This document shows, piece after piece, positions 23,131-34,213 of a stretch of 64,000 nt of DNA. The stretch's first letter is position 1; each line of letters starts with the position of its first letter. The position numbers were made by a program, and so were the translations under genes. This DNA comes from Adiantum capillus-veneris. Taxonomy: Eukaryota > Streptophyta > Polypodiopsida > Polypodiales > Pteridaceae. Where the stretch lies: positions 15,559,446-15,623,445 of the forward strand of contig CM043969.1 of the NCBI GenBank assembly GCA_014529385.2, read 5' to 3'. The notes under the pieces were generated by a model that was not told where the DNA came from, made no database searches, and was given only the letters and a program-made list of their open reading frames with translations.

Positions 23131-24110
23131 GTTCAGCAATACAGCAAGCCATAGAGCTTACCCACAACGTGTATTAAAAACAACACAATGGTAATCAATT
23201 CGTCAATATAGCAAGCCATAAAGCTTACCCACAACGCATATGCATTGTGGGCAAGCTCTATGGATTTTCATATTGCCAACAGCTCGCCATTGTGTTGTTT
23301 ATATGTCCGCAAGCGGTTTTCAAGTCCTAAAATAGCTAAGCGACCCTGGAAATAACACCATGGTGAGCCGTTTGGCAATACGGCAAGCCATAGAGCTTGC
23401 CCACAATGCATATGCGTTGTGGGAAAGCTCTATGGCTTGACATATTGCCAAACGCCTCGCAATTGTGTTTTCTATATGTCTGCAAGCGGTTTTCAAAACC
23501 TAAAATAGCTAAGTGATCCTGAAAACAACACAATGGCAAGCCTTTTGGCAATATGTCAATCTTGCTTACAATGCGTATGCATTGTTGGCAAGCTTTATGG
23601 ATTGTCGTATTGCCAAAGGGCTCTCCATTGTGTTGTCTATATGTTTGCGAGCGATTTTCAAGCGCTAAAATTGCCTCGTTCCCTAAAAACAGCACAATGG
23701 CAATCCTTTTGGCAATACGGCAAGCCATAAAGCTTGACCACAAGTCATATGCATTGATGGAAAGCTCTATGGCTTGCCGTATTGCCAAAAGGATCACCAT
23801 TGTGTTGTTTATATGTTTGCAAGTGGTTTTCAAGCCCTAAAATAGCTAAGCAACCCTGAAAACAACACAATGGCAAGTTGTTTGGCAATACGACAAGCCA
23901 TAAAGTTTTCCCACAATGCATATGCATTGTGTGCAAGCTCTATGGTTTTCCCTATTGCCAAAAGGCTAGCCATTGTGTTGTCTATATGTCCACGAGCAAT
24001 TTTCAAGCTTTAAAAATGCCTCGCGGCCCTAAAAACAACACAATGGAAATTCGTTTGGCAAAATGGAAAGCCATAGAGCTTGTCCACAATTGCCTTACTT
24101 TCCAACTAGG
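23131..24110. repeat. 173-bp satellite array with palindromic monomers
   Basis: The phrase CAACACAATG starts monomers at 23181, 23353, 23526, 23690, 23863 and 24036; spacings are 172, 173, 164, 173 and 173 bp. Inside each monomer about 110 bp is an inverted repeat centred on ATGCATATGCAT: ACACAATGG, TTGGCAATA, AGCCATAGAGCTT on the left arm return as their complements on the right. Partial monomers lie at both edges. Frames through this array on both strands are shadows. Confidence 0.9.
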
Positions 24111-24119
24111 TGGTGGTTA

Positions 24120-25105
24120 GATGCGACAATGTCAGAGGCAAATAGGAATGGAGTGTTGATTATTACTGAAGAGGACGAGGAGATGTCAAGGGGTTGCGAT
24201 TGGCATATATATTTCACAACTTCCTTTTCGAGCTCCACATGATCACATTGCTTAATAACTTTTAGTCTGTTTCAATTTTGTGGTTGCAGTATCACAAATA
24301 TGGAGCTTTGTGGTCACATGAGAAACATTTTAGAGTGCAATGGATCGATGACAAAGGGTCACTTTCGACAATGGTGTTAGGGCAAGCTTCATCCAAAAAA
24401 GTAGGAGTAGTGCCAAGGATGAGAATATAGAGACTTACCAGCTTGAATACTTTGGCTACATTCAAGACATCTTGAAGACTAGCTTTAGAAAGTTTGATGG
24501 GTGGTGTTGTGGAAGATTGTTTGTGTTTTTTTAAAATCCCCTTCTTGCCTAAACTAGATCGCATTTACATGTAAAAAACCCCTGGGCATGTTGGAGAAGT
24601 TGGATAACTATCAAAACTATGGGTTGAATAGATTCAAAAAGCCCTCCTATGATCTTGCTTTAAAACAATTTAAAAGCTTCCTTGACCACTCCTTGCTAGA
24701 ACTTTGGTCCTAAAAGTGACATCAATGATAATGCATTTGGAGGGAGAAATTTGCACTACGTTTGCAAAAAATACACATAGTTTCCTAGACCTACATTTTG
24801 TTCTCCTACCTTGCATTCATGCATTCCAACAGACTACATTCTAGGCATGACACTCTTTGTAAATGCATTGGTATTTCATATGGCTCTAATTAGTAGTCTT
24901 ATTGTAACTAACCTGACTCACAATTATAACTAATGTGACTCACAATTGGTTCATCCTTTATATGTTCTAGAAATTTATGAGCAGTTTTCATGTTTCTAAG
25001 AAATTCAAATAACTTCAAATGTTTCCATTCCATCTGACACTATACAATAGCTTATGTTTTTAACCATGTTTCCTTCCCTCCCCACTATCTCTCTTTATTT
25101 TTAAA

Positions 25106-25142
<37 letters not shown>

Positions 25143-25850
25143 ATGTTTGTTTATTGGCTCGGAATAGTCCCTCGCTTGGAAATAGTCGCTCACCTTATGA
25201 TAAGACTCTAAATAAATTAACAATGCGTAATATGGAGGTCCCTCCATGGAATCAATTCTCTCAAAAATTAAGTAATAAAGTGGCCATAATAGCTTCTAAG
25301 TATGTGGCAGACAATGGGTTATACATCACCTTAAGCTCCACTGGTACTTTGGCATTTTGTTGGCCATGCCATTGAGATGGGATTAAAAATGATGCATACC
25401 ATGCTTATTTTGATCCCCAATGGTTATGTGTGAAAGACAATTCGATGCCAAGTCTAGAATACTGGTGGAGCATGCTGATGAAGAGTACATGGGAGGACAT
25501 GCTCTTAGAGGTACCGTTGAGTGTAGCCTTGACTTCTTTCGGGAAGAAGATATGCTTCCTACTATGCCTTGTTAGACTATGTTACGTAAAGTAAAAATGC
25601 GCATGTTTCTTTTCGTTTTTTAGCTAGCTCGTGCGGACATTTACTGGGGAACACACCTACATTGTTGATGTCTTTTCTGGATATGGTGGCTTGGGCCATG
25701 TTTGCACTGAGCTGTCTAGACACTACCTCTGCGTGCATAGATAGTGATCCACAGGTATTTCAACAGCATCTTTCACGCTTCAAGGCTCCATGTGTAAGTG
25801 ATTTTCCAACAGTTGATGCAGATAGCAACGAGGAGACCGACTAACAACAA
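24120..25850 (+). pseudogene. Remnants of a spliced gene with methyltransferase-like motif
   Basis: Plus-strand coding pieces. 24330-24540 contains GVRASFIQKSRSSAKDEN and YFGYIQDILKTSF, loosely like the DUF4216 region of CACTA-associated proteins. 25175-25570 reads NGLYITLSSTGTLAF, then after a frame change HAIEMGLKMMHTMLILIPNG and GTVECSLDFFREEDM. 25625-25840 reads DIYWGTHTYIVDVFSGYGGLG, where VDVFSGYGGLG resembles motif I of SAM-dependent methyltransferases, then after another shift SDPQVFQQHLSRFKAPC. A GT...TTTTAG interval at about 25571-25623 looks like an intron. No intact frame remains. Confidence 0.45.
25109..25140. repeat. (GT)n microsatellite
   Basis: About 16 GT units within the gene remnant, probably intronic. 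Confidence 0.9.
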
Positions 25851-26414
25851 CATGAGCCCAAATCACACTACCCTTGATTGACATCAACATTGGTATTATC
25901 TATGGTGTTTTCTAGTTTATGATTTGTATGGGACGACGTGTGACCATGGTGTTTGGGTGCCACTTTTTTGGTATGATTGAAGACATGTTGTTGGTGTTGA
26001 CCGTCCATATGAATGCAATCAGGATTTCATATTTATTATGCTAGTAGAAGTAAGTTGAGAGCTTTAGCTTTACCAAATTAATATATCAAAACATGTTTTT
26101 TTGCGTATGTATTTCTTCTTCCCATGAGCATTGGGCTGCTGCACGGAAGCAAATATGGAATGGAGATTTTTTTTGTTTGAATTTTCACGCCGTTACGCTG
26201 TCAAAATTTTGATTGCTTGTCATTATAATCATGCTTTTTGATCATGTTTGGAACATAATCATGGTTTCATGTATACAAAGCTAAACGAAAGCTAGGCAAG
26301 CTTCCATAGAAGCAAGTATGGAATGGGGATTTTTTTTGTTTGTACTTTCACGCCGTTATGCTGCCAAAATTTTGATAGCTTGTCAATATCTCTTTACATT
26401 GTTGGTCTAAGAAT
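25851..26414. other. Spacer with a 165-bp-offset duplication
   Basis: No gene. A block beginning GAAGCAAATATGGAATGG at 26146 recurs, diverged, at 26309 (both continue into TTTTTTTTGTTTG, TTTCACGCCGTTA and CAAAATTTTGAT). Confidence 0.6.
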
Positions 26415-26462
<48 letters not shown>

Positions 26463-26466
26463 GTGT
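26409..26466. repeat. TATACA/(TA)n/(TG)n microsatellite
   Basis: ATATACATATATAC passes into (TA)n and then (TG)n. Confidence 0.85.
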
Positions 26467-26575
26467 CATAAAATCTAATATCTAGCTAACCCAAATGATT
26501 TTCTCATATTAAATTGATCATTTAATGTGGGAGAATAAACGGGAACAAGAGTTAGAAATAGAGAAAAAGAGACAT

Positions 26576-26777
26576 GTGCTTCTAGACCTATCTCAATAGG
26601 GGACCAAAAGGGGAGATGGTTGCATCTCAATAGGCGTCCAAAAGGAGACGGTCTACCAAAGAGCAATGTGCAATAAGTGCTTCTAGACTTATCTCAACAA
26701 GGGACCAAGAGGAGAGATGGTTACATCTCAATATGGGTCCAAAAGGAGGTAGTCTACCAAAGAGCAACGTGCATCTA
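26576..26777. repeat. About 101-bp tandem duplication
   Basis: Two diverged copies (26576-26676, 26677-26777) each run from GTGCTTCTAGAC through TCTACCAAAGAGCAA. Confidence 0.85.
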
Positions 26778-26879
26778 GTGGAGATAAAAAGACCTTAGGA
26801 TTAGCTTCATTAAAGACCTCCAATAGTTAGTGTTAAAAGTACTTTGAACTTAGGCAAGTTAGGCCTGAGCTTGAGGTGG

Positions 26880-27450
26880 GAACCCAACCTAGTCTTGAGG
26901 TGCTTGTCGTGCTCAATGACTAAGGTGCTTGAGGTGCTTGTCATGCTTGATGACTAAGGTGCTTGAGGTTCTTTTCATTCTTAATGAGGAAGGTGCTTGA
27001 GAAGCTTCCTATGCATGGGGGGTAAGGTGCTTGAGTCAAAAAGAGACCCTACAAAGGAGAGGGAAAGCCCCAAAGTTAGGGTAATCTTTGACTTAACCTC
27101 CCACTCACCCAAAGGGCACCCCTTTTCTCAAGGGGCACATGGGACACATGTCAGACTCTCCCTATGCTTAGCCACGGCTTGAATGATATTGGTTGGGCTA
27201 AAGAGGGGTCCAATGAGCTTCTCATTCCATTCAACAAATATCTAGATATTTTCAAGGTCTCTATTCTCTCTCATCCCCTCTCTTGTAGAGCTCACCTCCT
27301 CCTTATAGGGACCGAATCTTGACTTTTTGACACACCTTATCTCAAGCACCTTAGTCAACAAACATGACAAAGCACCTCAAGCTTTGATGGTGTTCCCAGA
27401 AGCACCCTAGTTGACAAGCACCTTAGTCATCAAGCACCTTAGTCATCAGT
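26880..27450. repeat. Foldback-like element with minisatellite arms
   Basis: The left arm (about 26890-27035) repeats GATGACTAAGGTGCTTGAGGTG-like units; the right arm (about 27335-27450) carries their reverse complement, CAAGCACCTTAGTCATC. The 300-bp centre between them is unique. This is the layout of a foldback or MITE-like element. No target duplication was found. Confidence 0.6.
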
Positions 27451-27569
27451 GGTCTTGCTACTTGAGAGAATTTTTCTATGAAGTGTCTATAGTATGCGCA
27501 AAGCTTCTTTTCTCATGTATATTCCTTGGATTAGGCCATACTTTTATTACCTCTGGCTTCCTATCCAAC

Positions 27570-28020
27570 ACCCACACCAGCCATAAGGCATCTGAGCCAT
27601 ACACACTCAACCATACCTGTGAAGACTGCCGTGTACTCAGCCTCACAACTCAAAGTGGCCACAGTAGGTTGCTTCTTGCTCAACCATGATATACATGATT
27701 GCCAAGCATGAAACAAAAACTACTTGTGGACACTCGCATGTCAGAACAACCAGCCCAATCAGAGTCCGAAAAAGCATGTAAGTCTGGTGGCAATGATCCC
27801 TCCTTGGGATAAAACAAGCCAGCATATGTAAATTGTCACTAAGGTAGCGAAAAATCCTCTTGACAGCCTGCCAATGCTTAGACCCTGTAAATCTGCTTAC
27901 CAGTGAGACTACAAACTGAATATCTGGCCTCGTGTTGCATACATAAATGATGCATCCAATAGTAGTTTGGTAAAGAGTGACATCTGCAGGATCACCAACA
28001 TCATGTAGACTCAATTTCAA
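27570..28020 (-). pseudogene. Copia 1 reverse transcriptase C-terminus and RNase H
   Basis: YQTTIGCIIYVCNTRPDIQF and RFTGSKHWQAVKRIFRYL are the conserved end of copia reverse transcriptase. After a frame change the RNase H phrase SKKQPTVA...CEAEY is readable at 27640-27690. The catalytic RNase H order is incomplete because the element ends here. Confidence 0.8.
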
Positions 28021-28589
28021 ACCTGTTTCCGAAATTTTATGCGCAAGTAATGATGCAACAACCCCAAATATTTTATCTTGAAAGTAGCATTCAAATCAGC
28101 CTTAAATTTAGCAATATGTCCCTCATTTGGTCGAGTGATCAACAAATCATCTACATAAAGAACCACAATGAGAAGTACATCACCCTCACGCTTTACATAC
28201 AATGTGCTTTCTATTGGACTACTATGAAAGACTTGTTTGACCAAATGAGTGTCAACTTTCTCATACCAAGTGCGAGGAGATTGCTTCAACCCATACAAAG
28301 CCTTGTTACATTTGCACACTTTGTCCTCTTGTCCTTTCTTGACAAAACCGTGAGGATGCGTTACATAAACTTCCTCAAATATGTCACCATTCAAGAAAGC
28401 AGTAACAATGTTTGATTGATGTACATCCCAACCAAAATGAGCTACCAATGTACATAGAAAACGCACAATAGTCATACAACAAGTGGGAGCAAAAGTGTCT
28501 TCATAATCTATGCCTTTTTGCTGTACATAACCCTTTGCAACAAGTCGAGCCTTATGGTGATTGATCTCACCATCCGGCTTGCGTTTCAA
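28017..28589 (-). pseudogene. Copia 1 reverse transcriptase core
   Basis: 190 residues with KARLVAKGYVQQKGIDYEDTFAP, then NGDIFEEVYVTHPHGF, KALYGLKQSPRTWYEK and the catalytic YVDD in VLYVDDLLIT at about residue 140. These are the family's palm-domain motifs for copying RNA into DNA. The frame starts just after the linker at 28594-28890 and ends by a shift at 28017. Confidence 0.9.
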
Positions 28590-28593
28590 CTTG

Positions 28594-29411
28594 TTAACCC
28601 TTCATCCCAATGGCCTTTTTGCCAAGAGGTAGATCACATAAAGTCCATGTGTCATTTTCTATAAGTGCATCATATTCTGATTGCATGGCAGCCATCCAAT
28701 TTTCTAAATTTTGTGCTTCATCAAAAGATAGGAAGTTCCTCAACATCATTGAAGCTAGACACAGCCAAAGCATAACAATCTGATGCATAAGATGCATGGC
28801 GAGAGCCTGAACGAGTATGACTAGACAAAGGTGTATCCAATTTACTGTCACGAGTATGACGAGACAAAGGTGTATCCAATTTACTGTCACGAGCCTGAAC
28901 GAGTATGACTAGACAAAGGTGTATCCAATTTACTGTCACAAAAAGTGTGCACCAGCAATTTTGGCATACCTCTAGCCTCTGCTCATTTTCAGCCCTTTTC
29001 TCCTCAAGTGCATCATGTACATCTGCATCAGTAATAGGCTGATCTATAACATTTTCGGAAACCTCCATAGGCTGTACACTTGCCTCATTGGAATTTACAT
29101 TCAAACTTCCACCACTGAAAAGAGGCAACAAAGTGTCATAAATTTCCTGTGAGCTTACATTATTGTCTCTAGTACATGACAGCAAGGGCTGAACAGAATC
29201 TTCCACAAACAATACATCACGTGAAACCAAAATACACTTTGTTTGCGGATGATACAACCTGTAACCTTTGCTTTCAGCGGTATAACCAACAAAAATACAT
29301 TTGACAGCCTTATCATCCAATTTTTTGTGTTGCACTTGTGGCACTAAACCATAAGCCAAACATCCAAAAACACGCATGTGCTCAATAGATGGATTTTTAT
29401 CATGCCATTCT
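28594..29411 (-). pseudogene. Copia 1 integrase C-terminus and linker to reverse transcriptase
   Basis: From the right: RVFGCLAYGLVPQ, then KCIFVGYTAESKGYRLYHP and SRDVLFVED, the conserved GKGY-type integrase C-terminal segment of copia. A Glu/Val-rich linker follows, then LENWMAAMQSEYDALIEND at the start of the reverse transcriptase region. The linker holds the minisatellite at 28803-28939. The first residues of this segment continue from 32021 across the copia 2 insertion. Confidence 0.85.
28803..28939. repeat. Coding minisatellite in copia 1 linker
   Basis: Three units (28803-28851, 28852-28890, 28891-28939; 49, 39 and 49 bp) share GACAAAGGTGTATCCAATTT and ACTGTCAC. Because 49 is not a multiple of three, the expansion shifts the frame, consistent with the overlapping frames seen here. 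Confidence 0.9.
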
Positions 29412-30171
29412 TGTTAGGAAATAAGACGTAGCTAAATAGATATTTGAGTAGATTACTTAATGGAGAGAGATAGATTTCACACACAAGAGATTATAGAGTA
29501 GAGAGAGAGAGAGAGAGAGAGAGTACACACGATATACGTGGTTCACCCAATGTGGGCTACGTCCACGGGAAAGCAGCCACTCAATGGCTTTAGTACTTCA
29601 AAACAAGAAGTAGTGTACAAAGGGATTATACCCTTAATGGAGCTCCGGCCTTGCTTCACTCTCACCACCTCACACTCACCTTGTTGCATCAACTTCACAC
29701 ACTATGAAATGTGTGTAGAAATGGCCTCCTTTTATAGGCCAAAAGGGTTGCCCTCTCTCATGAGAGGCAGCCATGTGTAGCCTCCCTTGTGTAGATAAGT
29801 CCAAATCGGACCCTCCAATCCGCCCATGTGTGGCCTCCCTTGAGAAGACAAGTCCTCTTTTGAATTCGGCCACCGGCCATTGACTTCCGACCACCGGCCA
29901 TTAACTACAGGCCACCGGCCAACCGACGGTTGTTTTCCGACCACTTTCCGGCCGCCGTCCGGCCATAATATTCCGGCGAAAAGGAATATTCCGGCGAGGG
30001 ATTAAAAAAGTCTCGCCCTAAAGTTGCCCTTGGTTTTTGATTGTGAAAATTTTGGTTTTCGGTGAGTGATTTACCTTCACGCATGATGGCTTCTCCTCAT
30101 AATGGGGGCCTTACAAATGTGCGCTTTTACCACAAAAAATTACAAGGGTAAATCAGGCTCCATACTTAACA
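29412..30171 (-). repeat. Copia 2, 3' LTR
   Basis: 760 bp, same family as the solo LTR at 6903-7712 but with a shorter CCGGCCA-rich part and a duplicated GGAATATTCCGGCG phrase near 29971. It has the (AG)n tract at 29501-29522 and the TATA box CTATAAAAGG on the minus strand near 29730-29740. Confidence 0.9.
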
Positions 30172-30182
30172 ATCTCCCACTT
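30172..30182 (-). other. Copia 2 polypurine tract
   Basis: The element strand reads AAGTGGGAGAT directly before the LTR start. It is a typical copia purine tract that primes second-strand synthesis. Confidence 0.8.
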
Positions 30183-30231
30183 GGAGACTGATCTCCAAAC
30201 CAAACCTGTGACTGCTTTCCATTCTGGCTTC

Positions 30232-31803
30232 TTATCCTTGAATGCTGATTGAAGATGAGAAAAAGCTTAACTTCTCCTTGTTGACCACCTTTGTAAACAT
30301 GTCTGCAAGATTTTCACTTGTATGCACCTTTCCTAGCTTTAGCTGTCCCTCTTCCAAAAGAGTGCGTATGAAGTGATATCTCACCTCAATGTGCTTTGTC
30401 CTTGAATGAAAGGCTGAGTTCTTCGCAAGATGGATAGCGCTTTGGCTATTACTGTACAAGACACAATTGTCTTGTTTGAATCCAAGCTCTTCTAAGAATC
30501 TGTGAAGCCACAGAATTTCTTTGCTTGCCTCCATCATTGCTACATACTCTACTTCCGTGGTAGAAAGTGAAACCACTTTCTGCATCTTTGAAGCCCAGCT
30601 TACTGTTGTGCCTCCAACCGTGAACACATAACCAGTAGTGCTCCTTCAAGTATCTTTGTCACCTGCCATATCTGCATCAGCATACCCTTCTAGGAAAATA
30701 TCAGTTCCTCCAAAACACAAAGCATTTGTTGTTGTCCCTTTTAAATACCTAAGTATCCACTTCACAGCTTGCCAATGCTCTTTACCTGGGTTGTCCATGA
30801 ACCTACTCACAACTCCCACTGCATGTGCAATGTCTGGCCTTGTCCAGACCATAGCATAAATTAGAGAACCTACCGCTGCAACATATGGAACTTTAGACAT
30901 ATAGGCTATCTCCTCTTGTGTCTTTGGACACATATCCTTCGTTAGTTTAAAATGACCAGCCAAAGGTGTAGAAACTGGTTTTTCATTTTGCATTGCAAAC
31001 CTTTCTAGTACCTTCTTGATGTAATGTGCTTGAGATAGCTTTATTGTCTTCTTCGTCCTGTCCCTTGATATTTTCATACCAAGTATCCTCTTTGCAGCAC
31101 CTAAATCTTTCATTGAAAAATATTTAGACAACTCCTCTTTTAGGTCTTTGATGTTCTGCATGTTAGCACTTGCAATCAACATGTCATCAACATACAACAT
31201 TAGGATGATGAATTTCCCATCTCCCAAATTCTTCGTGTAGACGCAGTGATCCGAGTTGCATCTTGTGAATCCATGATCCAACATCCATCGATCAAACTTC
31301 AAGTACCATTGTCTTGATGCTTGCTTTAAACCATACAAGATCTTCTTTAATCTGCAAACCATTTTCTCCTTACCTTTTACTTCATACCCCTTTGGTTGAA
31401 GCATGTAGATTTCCTCCTCTAAGTCACCGTGAGGGAATGCCGTATTTACATCCATTTGCTCGAGATTTAGATCATGAGTAGCCACAAGGCTTAAGACAAG
31501 CCTAATTGAGTTCATTTTTACAACAGGAAAAAATATTTCATTGAAGTCAATACCTTTATTTTGAGAAAAACCTTTTACCACAAGCCTAGACTTGTACCTT
31601 TTCTTCCCACCTTCTTCTTCCTTCAGCTTGTACACCCATTTGTTTTGAAGTGCCCGCTTACCTTTAGGCAACTCAACCAACTCCCATGTTTGGTTGCGAT
31701 GTAGTGAGTCCATCTCCACTTGCATGCTCTTCGTCCATTCTTCTTTGGATTCATGTTGCATAGATTCTTCGTATGATTTCGGCTCTCCAGAATCTGAGAT
31801 CAA
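30232..31803 (-). pseudogene. Copia 2 reverse transcriptase and RNase H
   Basis: One frame of about 520 codons, broken only by a TGA at 30646-30648. Order from 31803: W..SMQVEMDSLHRNQTWELVELPKG linker, KSRLVVKGFSQNKGID fingers, QMDVNTAFPHGDLEEEIYM, LKKILYGLKQASRQWY, and catalytic YVDD in LMLYVDDMLIAS near residue 217. After it come the RNase H region [22 protein letters not shown] and [16 protein letters not shown]. All are hallmark copia motifs. It is nearly intact and the best preserved polymerase in the window, but has no gag, protease or integrase in cis. Confidence 0.9.
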
Positions 31804-31858
31804 GAGATGGTTGAAGGAAGGAACAAACCTTTCTGGAGGTCTACTTGCTCTTCTGGAA

Positions 31859-32020
31859 GTCTCGCCCTAAAGTTGCCCCTGGTTTTTTATTGTGAAAATT
31901 TTGGTTTTTGGTGAGTGATTTACCTTCATGCACGATGGCTTCTTCTCATAATGGGGGCCTTACAAATGTGCGCTTTTACCATAGAAAATTACAAGGGTAA
32001 ATCAGGCTCCATACTTAACA
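31859..32020 (-). repeat. Copia 2, remnant of 5' LTR
   Basis: 162 bp matching the last part (plus orientation) of the LTR, from GTCTCGCCCTAAAG to CTTAACA. The deletion joint lies at about 31858, beside a GTCTCGCC phrase. Confidence 0.85.
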
Positions 32021-32042
32021 ATGCTTCATATGGAGTCATAGA

Positions 32043-32732
32043 CTACAATGATTTTGTAGGACACCTGTTGAGTACATAAGTGTCACACATGACAACCTCA
32101 AGCCAAAAAGAATGTGGTAAAGCTTGACTCTTGACCATACATCTTTCCATTTTCATAAGAGACCTGTTTTTCCTCTCAGCAACACCATTTTTTTGAGGCG
32201 TATATGGTACTATGCATTGGTGTTTTATCCCACCACTATCCAGAAATGCATTAAATTCATGAGACATATACTCTGCCCCTCGATCGGAACGGAGGGTGCC
32301 CATAGTACATTTTGATACATTTTCAGTCATAGCCAAAAATTGTTTGAAGCACATAATAACTTCGGACTTCGCGTTAATCGAAAATACGCATGCATGCCTA
32401 GAGTAATCATCAATGAATGTCACGAAGTACAGGTAATTGCCCAAGGACGAAGTTTGCATGGGCTTGCAAAAATCACTATGCACAAGCTGCGACATGCATG
32501 TGGCCCTAACTGAACCATCCTTTGGAAGCTTAGAATGCTGCATTTTACCCAAACTACAGCCTTCACAAACATGTTTGATAGGTGCTTCAAGAGGTGGCAA
32601 AGAAGCAACCATATCAAATTTTTGCAAACGCAGCAAACTGGAAAAATTTAGATGCACAAAAGTGCATGCCAAAGTTTTGCATCTGAAATAGCCCTTGAAT
32701 CTGTAACTGTATTTGCAAAATTTTGTCCACAC
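32043..32732 (-). pseudogene. Copia 1 integrase
   Basis: About 229 residues. The GAG-pre-integrase zinc segment is represented by CEGCSLGKMQHSKLP. The catalytic core then shows LVHSDFCKPM (first Asp), DRGAEYMS (second Asp) and TPQKNGVAERKNRSL (Glu), with the FIDDYSRHACVF motif between. It joins the retrotransposon DNA to the host. The upstream His pair of the zinc domain is not clear and the frame is cut by copia 2 at 32025. Confidence 0.9.
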
Positions 32733-32764
32733 TTGTCATAAAAAGTGAGCTTATACAACCCATT

Positions 32765-33154
32765 TCACAAAAGGATAGATGCAACAATTTCATCACCAAA
32801 ATTGATATCATGAACTATACATCTGTCATCCACAAATTTGACTACAAGTCCAAGTCTAGCAAGTGCAGATACAGACAAAAGATTCTTCTTGATCCTAGGT
32901 ACATAAAGTGCATCAAAAAGTGTGAAAGAACTGCCATTTGCAACAGTAAGCACAATCTTTCCAACCCCCTTAACCAGATAAGAGGCATTGTTGGCACCAG
33001 TGACTGAATTCCCATGAGGGACAGACTCAAGAGAGTTGAACAATTCACGATGTGAGGTAATGTGCTTTGTAGAACCACTGTCAAAATACCACAAATGTGT
33101 ATCTAAAGCCAACTGACAAGCATGCATCATGGACAACATGATTGTAAAGGACAC
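32765..33154 (-). pseudogene. Copia 1 protease
   Basis: WYFDSGSTKHIT carries the catalytic DSG of the aspartic protease that processes the polyprotein, followed by the LFDALYVPRIKKNLLSVSAL segment that links to integrase in copia elements. The frame is open over 129 residues. Confidence 0.9.
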
Positions 33155-34159
33155 TCTGCACTAAAAGCCCATTCTGCATCAACATCAGCATCACAGTCTC
33201 CTTTTACAGAAGACTCAACAATGGCTGCATTTGTAGTGGAACCAACATTTGCAGTGGAACCACCCTCTTTCTTCTTAGCCTCTTTGGCCTTCAACTTAGG
33301 ACACTTCTTGATCAAATGATCATTAGCTCTACAATATGGCAATGCATCTTCTTTTTTCCCTTATCACCAAAATTTCTAGACGAATTGCTACGAGCAGAAT
33401 CATTAGGAACAAAAGTTTTGCCACTCGTAGCAGAAACATAAGAAGTGGCTGCATTGCTGTTACCACCCTTTCTTTGAGAAGCAATAAAATCCTGTTCAAC
33501 TGTACGCTGCCTAGTCCTGTTTTTTCTATAAATTGAATCTTGCAACAGCAATGTGCATAATGCATCAAACTTGACAACTTTAGGATTTCCTTGGGTCATT
33601 AGTCTCCAAGTACTAGCAAAGTCTGGTATGAATCTGGTAAGGCATCAAGAACAGTCTGCACAAGGGAACTATCTAAAATGACTTCACCTACATAAATAAG
33701 TTGCTCATTGATATCCACATCAGCAAGGAAAGTGTCCATATCATCTTCCTCATACATAATCTTCGATTCCAGCTCTTTATGTAGCAAAGCAATTTTAGCC
33801 TCATTGCGGCTTGCATAAAGACCTGCTAGAATATCCCAAGTCTGTTTTGCAAATTTTGCTGACGAATGTGAGGAACAATGGTGCGCTTCATAGACAACGC
33901 AATCAATGCATGAGCCTACACATCCTTTACATCCGAACAAGATTGTTCTACCGTACATAGGCAAAACAACTCTAATAGCAGCAAGATCTGCAACATCCTC
34001 AACATCGCCTACATCCTCAGAACCAGGATGTACATCAATGCCCTGCACAATATTCCAGACGCCCTTTGACACGAGAACATGTTGCATCATGTAAGTCCAC
34101 ATAGGGTAATTGTCCCCATCCAATCTGTCCTCAGCCACAAACATCTTGTTGTCAGCCAT
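33127..34159 (-). pseudogene. Copia 1 Gag
   Basis: From an ATG at 34159: DGDNYPMWTYMMQHVLVSKGVWNIVQG, a UBN2-like copia Gag start. Then WDILAGLYASRNEAKIALLHKEL and DALPDSYQTL, where the first frame stops at 33599 and continues (33312-33599). The single zinc knuckle is readable as YCRANDHLIKKCP near 33300, in a frame shifted relative to KKKMHCHI. Gag forms the particle and binds RNA. Confidence 0.85.
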
Positions 34160-34199
34160 GGTAAATGCTGCACCTGATAAGCCCGAGAGGACACAACTT

Positions 34200-34211
34200 G
34201 CTCTGATACCA
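34200..34211 (-). other. Copia 1 primer binding site
   Basis: The element strand reads TGGTATCAGAGC, complementary to the 3' end of plant initiator-Met tRNA. It lies two bases inside the LTR. Confidence 0.9.
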
Positions 34212-34213
34212 AT

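Larger units (their letters stand above)
29407..32025 (-). mobile_element. Copia 2: internally deleted copia nested in copia 1
   Basis: Left LTR 29412-30171 (TGTTAGG...CTTAACA), interior with reverse transcriptase and RNase H only, and a 162-bp remnant of the right LTR (31859-32020). The flanking pentamers ATTCT (29407-29411) and ATGCT (32021-32025) differ at one base, a plausible aged target duplication. Host copia 1 integrase frames on the two sides meet exactly here. Gag, protease and integrase are deleted between about 31803 and 31859. Confidence 0.85.

Noticed and set aside
23131-24110. CRISPR-like array
   Set aside because: Regular spacing but the whole 173-bp monomer is repeated, with no unique spacers, and the context is plant nuclear DNA.
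23336-24120. Overlapping frames of 63-165 residues on both strands
   Set aside because: They run through the 173-bp palindromic satellite, which explains open frames on both strands and their internal repetition.
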